Assembly (NCBI GenBank): GCA_017443165.1
Contig: JAFSOW010000119.1
Location: forward strand, 1-7,758
DNA length: 7,758 nt
DNA from: Acidaminococcaceae bacterium
Lineage (GTDB): Bacteria > Bacillota > Negativicutes > Acidaminococcales > Acidaminococcaceae
Direction: 5' to 3'
The notes under the pieces were generated by a model, which ran no database searches, was not told the origin of the DNA, and worked only from the letters and a program-made list of their open reading frames with translations. Both the position numbers and the translations under genes were made by a program. Below are positions 1 to 5,900 of the stretch, in pieces. Position 1 is the first letter of the stretch; each line of letters starts with the position of its first letter.

Positions 1-1341
<1,341 letters not shown>

Positions 1342-1451
1342 ATTTATAACCTCCCGGGTTTAAGTAACTAATTAAAAATTTTTTCATCCGTCCCATAGCT
1401 TTGTTCCATTATATTCTGATGAATATCCCCGAACATTGCTGTAACTATTAA

Positions 1452-1480
1452 ATTATACAACTCTACACAGTATTCGTCAA
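1452..1480 (-). promoter_or_regulatory. Sigma-70-type promoter of leuS
   Basis: On the minus strand, TTGACG (1480-1475) and a perfect TATAAT (1457-1452) are separated by 17 nt. This predicts a leader of roughly 100 nt before the leuS start at 1341. The leader shows no T-box signature (the AGGGTGGNACCGCG core is absent). A short inverted repeat, TCAAT/ATTGA (1477-1481 and 1491-1495), overlaps the -35 and could be an operator, but this is weak. Confidence 0.7.
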
Positions 1481-1614
1481 TTTTAATAATATTGAAAGAA
1501 AAAAATCCGTCCGGTTCACAACGGAAATTCCAAAATATGTCAGCACCTTTGTAATGATTTCATGTATAATAGGAATCAGATAAACACCTAAACGCTGCCG
1601 TGTTGACGGACGAA

Positions 1615-1623
1615 TGCTATAAT
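1615..1623 (+). promoter_or_regulatory. Extended -10 promoter for the 305-aa secreted protein
   Basis: The sequence TGCTATAAT is a perfect extended -10 (TGn + TATAAT), about 40-45 nt upstream of the ATG at 1670. A TTGACG at 1603-1608 is only 9 nt away, too close to serve as its -35. No good -35 sits at 16-18 nt, which is tolerable for extended -10 promoters. Confidence 0.5.
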
Positions 1624-1669
1624 ACTAACTGCCTGCACTAACTGCTGCGGGAAAAGGAGGGACTCTCTT

Positions 1670-2587
1670 ATGAAACACCTTTTTGCTGTCATCACCTGTT
1701 CACTGTTGCTTATCCTTTCCATGGCTGCGGAAGCCGGTCCCCGAGAGGACGCTGCGGCAGCGGAACTGGCAAAACTGGGATTTCCCGGCGTTTATGTCAC
1801 AAAGACCAGCTACGGCAATTACAATCACCGTTTTGTAGCCTTTACCACAAAAGGCTGTATTACCGCGGATCTCCGCAACGGACGGGCGGCTCTTCTGGAA
1901 AACGCGGACGAAGTCGTGCCGAAGCTGATTGATCAGCAAAAAAATCCCAGTGACTGCCTGAGCATCCTGCACTTTGCCGTTCCCAACGATACCCGTGATA
2001 AGGACGTAAACGCGGGCTGGTGGGAAGGGACCACCCATCATTTCCATGTGTACGCCCTGTATTCCATAGCAAACGCGGGATATATTGTGGATGGAGGTCT
2101 TTTCACCGCTTCCGGCGCGAATGCGACCCACTATCATGACTATCTCTATGAAAAGAAAAACTGCGAACTGGCGATCAATACGCTGGACGAACTGAATTTC
2201 CTCATCCGGAACGGTGACTTTTCCCCTGCTGATGTGAAGCCCGAAGCGGATTTCACTTCCGAACAGGCCATGGAACGGGTCCGCACCTTCTACTATAACC
2301 TGAACCAAAAATATTATGACGAAGCCTACAACATGTTTTCCGAAGCGTGGAAAAGCCAGGTCGGCTTTAACGGATGGCAGTCCGGCTTCGCCACCACGGT
2401 CAGCCAGGAAGTCAGGGTGCTGAACTGCGACAGATCCGGCGGGGTCTGCCGTGTATATTTCCAGCTGCATGCCGTGGACAATATTGACGGAAAGCTGGTC
2501 CACAGCCTGTTTGAGGGCCACTGGGATGTATTCCGTGAAAACGGACGGGCCGTGCTGGGCAACCCCCTGGTCCGGAAAATAAACTAA
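1670..2587 (+). CDS. Secreted protein of unknown function with possible NTF2-like C-terminal domain
   Basis: 305 aa. I do not recognise the family. The N-terminus is a clear Sec signal peptide: K2/H3, a hydrophobic run to about residue 18, and a likely cleavage site after AEA (20-22). The mature part has five cysteines (63, 96, 165, 253, 260). C253 and C260 flank a turn (NCDRSGGVC) and could form a disulfide in an extracytoplasmic protein. The middle region has His-rich patches (HHFH at 123-126, HYH at 154-156). Residues about 196-305 (helix with FYYNLNQKYYDEAYNMFS, then alternating strands) have the look of an NTF2/SnoaL-like fold; this is inferred from pattern, not a database hit. Start choice is supported by AGGAGG at 1655-1660, 9 nt upstream. 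It appears to be a single-gene unit, divergent from leuS and convergent with the phosphatase gene. Periplasm or cell surface is the likely location. Confidence 0.85.
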   Translation: MKHLFAVITCSLLLILSMAAEAGPREDAAAAELAKLGFPGVYVTKTSYGNYNHRFVAFTTKGCITADLRNGRAALLENADEVVPKLIDQQKNPSDCLSILHFAVPNDTRDKDVNAGWWEGTTHHFHVYALYSIANAGYIVDGGLFTASGANATHYHDYLYEKKNCELAINTLDELNFLIRNGDFSPADVKPEADFTSEQAMERVRTFYYNLNQKYYDEAYNMFSEAWKSQVGFNGWQSGFATTVSQEVRVLNCDRSGGVCRVYFQLHAVDNIDGKLVHSLFEGHWDVFRENGRAVLGNPLVRKIN

Positions 2588-2616
2588 AAAATAATATACA
2601 CAGGCATTCAAGGAAA

Positions 2617-2654
2617 AACGCCCACCCTGTTTACAGGATGGGCGTTCCGTTTTT
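2617..2654. terminator. Bidirectional Rho-independent terminator
   Basis: Arms AACGCCCACCCTGT (2617-2630) and ACAGGATGGGCGTT (2633-2646) pair over about 12 bp around a GTTTAC loop, with one C/A mismatch on plus that becomes a T-G wobble on minus. A T-rich tail follows on both strands (GTTTTT at 2649-2654 on plus; GTTTTTCC on minus). It serves the convergent genes ending at 2587 and 2631. The stem overlaps the last codons and stop of the phosphatase gene. Confidence 0.85.
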
Positions 2655-3101
2655 AATTATGAATTTCAATAATCCCCTGCATCCTTTTACCACATCATCA
2701 TAGGTCTCGTCAAAATTCCCCGTGTACCAGGGATCCGCCACTTCCCGGTTTTCCCCGGCAAAACGTAACAGACTGGCTATTTTTTTATCCGGGTCGCCGC
2801 CAAACAGCCGCAGCATATCACGGATGTTTTCCGCATCCAGGGCAACCAGGTAATCGTAAGCAGCGTAATCTTCTTTTGTTAACAGCGTGGCCCTGCGTTT
2901 CGCAAACGGGATTCCCATCTGCCGCAGCTTGGCTTTTGTGCCGTAATGGGTATCGTTCCCCAGTTCATCCCGCCGGGCGGCTTTGGAGTCAATCACAAAC
3001 ATTTTTTCCAGGCCGGCCCTGCGTACCATATCTTTCATCACAAACTCCGCCATGGGCGAACGGCAGATGTTGCCGTGACAGACAAACAAGATTTTAATCA
3101 T
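2631..3101 (-). CDS. Low-molecular-weight protein-tyrosine phosphatase
   Basis: 156 aa, the usual length for this family. The protein hydrolyses phosphotyrosine through a cysteinyl-phosphate intermediate. The N-terminal P-loop VCHGNICRS contains the C-x5-R signature (nucleophile C8, R14, S15). The distal acid loop is DPWY (123-126), with D123 the expected general acid, followed by the usual FDETYDDV segment. All catalytic residues are present, so an active enzyme is expected. In bacteria these enzymes often act with tyrosine kinases in capsule or polysaccharide export or in stress signalling, but no kinase or polysaccharide gene is in this window, so the substrate cannot be assigned. Arsenate reductase of the ArsC type is related, but its redox cysteines are not evident and the DPWY loop is typical of phosphatases. 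An AAGGA Shine-Dalgarno lies about 11 nt upstream of the ATG at 3101. The gene ends inside a terminator stem. Confidence 0.93.
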   Translation of the reverse strand: MIKILFVCHGNICRSPMAEFVMKDMVRRAGLEKMFVIDSKAARRDELGNDTHYGTKAKLRQMGIPFAKRRATLLTKEDYAAYDYLVALDAENIRDMLRLFGGDPDKKIASLLRFAGENREVADPWYTGNFDETYDDVVKGCRGLLKFIIKNGTPIL

Positions 3102-3310
3102 CGGGTACAGTATCCTTTCCGCAAAAAAGTTAAAATGCCGAAAAATTTATTTCATTCTCCGCAAGTTAAATTTTTTTTAACAGATTTCGCAGATAATTGT
3201 ATCGCAAACCCATTAAAACATCCAGTGCTATTTCGTATAAAAAACTGTAAACACTTTTCACTTTTTTTGTAACATTTTAAAAAAAATTAAAAATCACCTA
3301 AGATTTGGAC

Positions 3311-3350
3311 ACCCCTTGTGGAGATAGTAAGTAGAGGGGTATTTTTTTTT
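3311..3350 (+). terminator. Orphan terminator-like hairpin with a nine-T tail
   Basis: ACCCCT (3311-3316) pairs with AGGGGT (3335-3340) across an 18-nt loop, followed by A and nine T residues (3342-3350). No plus-strand gene ends upstream, since the nearest gene reads the other way. It may insulate the helicase promoter, end a short untranslated RNA, or be the remnant of a mobile-element end. The stem is short, so activity is uncertain. Confidence 0.5.
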
Positions 3351-3360
3351 GCAAATTGTG

Positions 3361-3390
3361 TTGCCATTTTTTGTTTATTGCGGATATATC
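3361..3390 (+). promoter_or_regulatory. Candidate promoter for the helicase gene
   Basis: TTGCCA (3361-3366, 5 of 6 to consensus) and TATATC (3385-3390, 4 of 6) are separated by 18 nt, just downstream of the T9 tract and about 35 nt before the ATG at 3425. Confidence 0.4.
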
Positions 3391-3406
3391 AGTGAAAAGA
3401 TATTTC

Positions 3407-3413
3407 AAGGAGG
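3407..3413 (+). promoter_or_regulatory. Shine-Dalgarno fixing the helicase start at 3425
   Basis: AAGGAGG lies 11 nt before the ATG at 3425. An in-frame ATG exists at 3356, but it has no Shine-Dalgarno and would place this site inside the coding region and overlap the promoter candidate, so 3425 is preferred. Confidence 0.8.
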
Positions 3414-3424
3414 ACCATATACCA

Positions 3425-4924
3425 ATGAACAAAACCCAGATCAAGTACCTGATGAACCTGCCCTGCACCAATCCGGGCAACGCGGAACGGCTCCACGCCC
3501 TGATTGGCGGTGACTGGAAGTTTGTTCCGCAGATCAACCGGTGGGTACACTGGAACGGGCAGCGCTGGCAGGAAGAAACCAACGCCGCGCTGCGCAACGC
3601 TTCGGTAGATGCGTACCGGCAGCTGGCTTCCGCCATTCGCAGCCTGCCCCAGACACTGGACCCGACGGAACAAAAGCACCGCGCTTATGTTTTGGACTGG
3701 CTGCGAAAATCGGAATCCCTGCACAGTTTTAAAGATACCGTGAACTACTGGCAGGGTTGCAACGCAACGGACTTCGCTTCCTTTGACGCCAATCCGTTCC
3801 TGCTCAATGTGCAGAACGGAACCCTGGACCTTGCCACCGGAACCTTGCAGCCTTTCGACAAAAAGGATCTGCTGACAAAAATCTGCGCCGCAGGTTACGA
3901 GGATAATGTTGCTACCCAAAAGCAACATCCCGATGATTGCGAAAATGAAATGCCTGCAAAAACGGACGCAACGGCGGGTAACGTTTCTGCCTCACACAAT
4001 GAAAACAATGGAAAGAGCGCCACATCTTTGCCCGGAAACCTCTGGCTGCAGACTGTTAGCACCATCCTGCCCGACCCGTCCGTCCGCCGCTGGATGCAGA
4101 AGTTCATGGGCTACTGTCTTACCGGCAGCACGGAAGAAGAAAAATTCGTCATTGCCTGCGGGCCCGGGGGCAGCGGCAAGGGCACGTTCTTTGAAACCAT
4201 TGCGGCAGCTGTCAGCGACTACAAGGCCGCCCTGTCCATCGACACATTGCTGGCCACAGCCTATGCGACCGACGGGCAGCGTCCCACCCCGGAATTCGCC
4301 AAGCTGCCCGGCAAGCGCTACGTGCTTTCCAGCGAAAGCAACAGCAACCGCCGGTTAGACGAAGCGAAAGTGAAACTCCTCACCGGCGGCGACACGCTGA
4401 CGGCCCGGCATCTGAACGCGGAACCGTTTGAGTTCCGCCCCGCCTTCAAGCTGGTCATGCAGACCAACCATCTGCCTGCGATTTCAGATGCCATGGACAA
4501 AGGCATCCGCCGCCGTCTGGTGATTGTTCCCTTTACGGCACAAATTGAAAACCAGGATACCCGGTTAAAACAGAAACTGCTGCTGCCGGAAAACCTGAAC
4601 GCCTGCCTGACCTGGTGCGTGGAAGGCGCAAGGCTGTGGTTTGAAGAAGGACTGGATAACGATGTGCCGGACGAAATAGCCAAAGCCGCTTCCGCATTTT
4701 ATGAAGAAAGCGATTTGCTGCAGCAATGGCTGGACGAACGGACGGAACCCAGCCTGGGTTTTCTGAAATTCAGCAAGGCGCTGGAAGATTTCAATAACTG
4801 GCTGTCCAAAAACGGCAGCCACGGCTGGCAGCGCAAAAGTTTTGCCGAAGCCATGCAGCTGCACGGGAAAATGAAAATACGCCGGGCAACCGGTTTTGGT
4901 TATGATAATTTATGTTTACGCTGA
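3425..4924 (+). CDS. D5/P4-type superfamily 3 DNA helicase, no primase domain
   Basis: 499 aa from the preferred start. This is the phage/plasmid 'primase, P4 family' helicase type: an ATP-dependent hexameric DNA helicase that opens replication origins of phages, satellites and plasmids. The N-terminal part has the D5_N pattern (W-x2-W-x-G-x-R-W near residue 40, then NPFLLNVQNGTLDLATG). An Ala/Asn/Lys-rich linker (about 164-203) separates it from the motor. Walker A is GPGGSGKGT (246-254, K252), the acidic Walker B-like motif is SSE (302-304), sensor 1 is QTN (346-348, N348), and the arginine finger region is GIRRRL (360-365). The C-terminal about 60 residues look like the usual winged-helix DNA-binding end. 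P4 alpha-type proteins carry an N-terminal primase; none is present here. No integrase, capsid or replication partner gene is in the window, so it is either a remnant of an integrated element or a minimal unit with the iteron-like array that follows. Confidence 0.9.
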   Translation: MNKTQIKYLMNLPCTNPGNAERLHALIGGDWKFVPQINRWVHWNGQRWQEETNAALRNASVDAYRQLASAIRSLPQTLDPTEQKHRAYVLDWLRKSESLHSFKDTVNYWQGCNATDFASFDANPFLLNVQNGTLDLATGTLQPFDKKDLLTKICAAGYEDNVATQKQHPDDCENEMPAKTDATAGNVSASHNENNGKSATSLPGNLWLQTVSTILPDPSVRRWMQKFMGYCLTGSTEEEKFVIACGPGGSGKGTFFETIAAAVSDYKAALSIDTLLATAYATDGQRPTPEFAKLPGKRYVLSSESNSNRRLDEAKVKLLTGGDTLTARHLNAEPFEFRPAFKLVMQTNHLPAISDAMDKGIRRRLVIVPFTAQIENQDTRLKQKLLLPENLNACLTWCVEGARLWFEEGLDNDVPDEIAKAASAFYEESDLLQQWLDERTEPSLGFLKFSKALEDFNNWLSKNGSHGWQRKSFAEAMQLHGKMKIRRATGFGYDNLCLR

Positions 4925-4932
4925 AATGCATA

Positions 4933-5145
4933 ATGCACTTTTCCTGAAAAAAGTACATCATGCGACTCCAGTATTCATGCGGTTTGCAGATGTTCAGTCG
5001 TTTTAGTGTACTTTTCCTTCCGCTCTGTTCCATATAATACATTTTTTACGGAAATCCTGTATAAAAAAAGTACATTACGTACATCCGGATTATTCAAAGC
5101 CGGCAGTGATGCGGGATCTGATCCATGTACTTTTCATGTACTTCG
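4933..5145. repeat. Iteron-like array, seven copies of ATGTACTTTT in both orientations
   Basis: Copies and matches to the 10-mer: 4933-4942 plus (9/10), 4949-4958 minus (10/10), 5006-5015 plus (9/10), 5066-5075 minus (10/10), 5075-5084 minus (7/10), 5125-5134 plus (10/10), 5136-5145 plus (8/10). The first two form an inverted pair. The last two are tandem with an 11-bp period, about one helical turn. The array starts 9 bp after the helicase stop codon. It resembles iterons at replication origins of P4-like and plasmid systems, or an array of repressor sites; the function is inferred. Confidence 0.7.
5114..5124. repeat. Perfect 11-bp palindrome GGATC-T-GATCC
   Basis: The inverted repeat abuts the tandem pair of ATGTACTT motifs at 5125-5145. 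It could be a protein-binding dyad that is part of the origin-like or regulatory array. It also contains two GATC sites. Confidence 0.5.
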
Positions 5146-5377
5146 TGTATTTAATGCGCTTTTTTAAAAAATCTGCAACAGACAAAAAGGAAATGCTGCA
5201 CACCAGTTTCCCACTCATACTTGCGTAAAAATATTGAATAAAACGAACACAAAAAATACATATTTCCGTCAAGCTTTCGCCCTTTTTTTCTTTTACTATA
5301 AACACAACGAACCGGGATTGGATCAGTCCGACAAATTTTACATAACAACGCAAACGATTTAAAGGAGGCGAAACAAG

Positions 5378-5758
5378 ATGAAATTCAACTTCAAAAAAAT
5401 AGTAACAGCCGCATGCATGGCCGCTTTTCTTGCCACTTCGTTTTTACCGGGAATCAGTGAAGCCTCCAATGGCCGCATGAGCCTCGCGCAGGCACAGCAG
5501 GAGGTGAAACGCCCGCTGTACCGTCATTACAAACCGGTTCAGAAACACGGTCACAAACACTTTAAAAAACAGCTGCACCACCGGCATGATCTGCACAGGC
5601 CTGCCATGCATACCAGGGGCCCGGTTTCCCATACGTGGACTCCCGTAAGACATGCTCCGGCACACCATATGAAATCCCACAGACACGCTTTTAAATCTCA
5701 TGGCCCGGTACGGCATATGCCGCCAAAACATCACGATTACCGGGGCGTAAGACGATAA
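5378..5758 (+). CDS. Small secreted histidine-rich basic protein
   Basis: 126 aa. The N-terminus is a signal peptide: lysines at 2, 6 and 7, a hydrophobic run about 8-24, and likely cleavage after SEA (27-29). The predicted mature protein of 97 residues has 19 histidines, 9 lysines and 12 arginines against only three acidic residues (E42, D71, D120), and no cysteine. Histidines cluster as HGHKH (57-61), HHRH (67-70), HAPAHH (92-97), HRH (101-103) and KHH (117-119). Short repeats are PVRHxP (89-94, 110-115), GPV and KSH. It is probably disordered and extracytoplasmic. Metal binding (Zn, Ni, Cu) or binding to anionic surface polymers is plausible but not shown; no named family is recognised. 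AAAGGAGG at 5361-5368 lies 9 nt before the ATG and fixes the start. The gene is a single unit ended by a strong terminator and is convergent with the adhesin gene. Confidence 0.85.
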   Translation: MKFNFKKIVTAACMAAFLATSFLPGISEASNGRMSLAQAQQEVKRPLYRHYKPVQKHGHKHFKKQLHHRHDLHRPAMHTRGPVSHTWTPVRHAPAHHMKSHRHAFKSHGPVRHMPPKHHDYRGVRR

Positions 5759-5765
5759 GAACCGC

Positions 5766-5815
5766 AAACTCCCCTGCCTGCCGCTTCTGATGTTGCGACA
5801 GACAGGGGAGTTTTT
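5766..5815 (+). terminator. Strong Rho-independent terminator of the His-rich protein gene
   Basis: AAACTCCCCTG (5766-5776) pairs with CAGGGGAGTTT. The stem extends inward through CTG-C-CGC / GCG-A-CAG with C/A mismatches and a loop of about 10 nt. TTTTT (5811-5815) follows. The minus-strand tail is less T-rich, but the hairpin may also end adhesin transcripts arriving from the other side. Confidence 0.9.
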
Positions 5816-5900
5816 ACTATCTTTTTTCCTTTTAGTTACATCTATAAATTTTCATATAATGTTTACATAACTTCCCGGCAACGGGTCCTGTTAAATTTTG

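Larger units (their letters stand above)
1342..1669. other. Divergent intergenic region between leuS and the secreted-protein gene
   Basis: This 328-bp AT-rich stretch carries the leuS promoter on the minus strand and an extended -10 promoter for the plus-strand gene. There is no tRNA, no T-box, no riboswitch fold that I recognise and no supportable short ORF. Confidence 0.7.
3102..3424. other. AT-rich intergenic region before the helicase gene
   Basis: This stretch of about 320 bp separates the divergent phosphatase and helicase genes. It contains long A and T runs, a small GTTAAA/TTTAAC hairpin (3165-3181), a possible minus-strand promoter for the phosphatase (TGGATG 3224-3219, TACAAT 3201-3196, 17-nt spacer, weak), an orphan terminator-like hairpin (3311-3350), and a promoter candidate for the helicase (3361-3390). 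No supportable ORF. Confidence 0.6.
4925..5377. other. AT-rich 453-bp intergenic region with iteron-like and palindromic repeats
   Basis: Lies between the helicase and the His-rich protein gene. The left half (4933-5145) holds seven copies of an ATGTACTTTT-like motif, a perfect GGATC-T-GATCC palindrome (5114-5124), and a T6A6 tract (5160-5171). The right half (5172-5377) is AT-rich and must contain the promoter of the downstream gene. Weak candidates are TATAAA at 5297-5302 and TTGGAT (5318-5323) with TACATA (5339-5344); neither is convincing. No supportable ORF and no strong terminator for the helicase gene; only the A/T-rich palindrome at 4933-4958 follows its stop. Confidence 0.65.

Noticed and set aside
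1342..1445. T-box leader for leuS
   Set aside because: The conserved AGGGTGGNACCGCG core and a terminator fold are absent.
1603..1623. TTGACG plus TATAAT as a classical promoter
   Set aside because: The spacer is only 9 nt; the extended -10 reading is preferred.
1700..2611. 303-aa minus-strand ORF opposite the secreted-protein gene
   Set aside because: The plus-strand frame has a signal peptide and a strong Shine-Dalgarno; the antisense frame has neither and reads through the terminator hairpin.
3356..3424. 23-residue N-terminal extension of the helicase
   Set aside because: It has no Shine-Dalgarno, and the AAGGAGG at 3407 points to the ATG at 3425.
3389..3928. 179-aa minus-strand ORF inside the helicase gene
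   Set aside because: It is a shadow of a well-supported helicase frame with family motifs.
5090..5353. Minus-strand ORF of 87 aa in the repeat-bearing intergenic region
   Set aside because: No Shine-Dalgarno, AT-rich composition and no recognisable protein pattern; it runs through the repeat array.
3290..5377. Direct-repeat att sites flanking the helicase region
   Set aside because: By eye I found no shared direct repeat between the left gap (3102-3424) and the right gap (4925-5377) beyond A/T runs.
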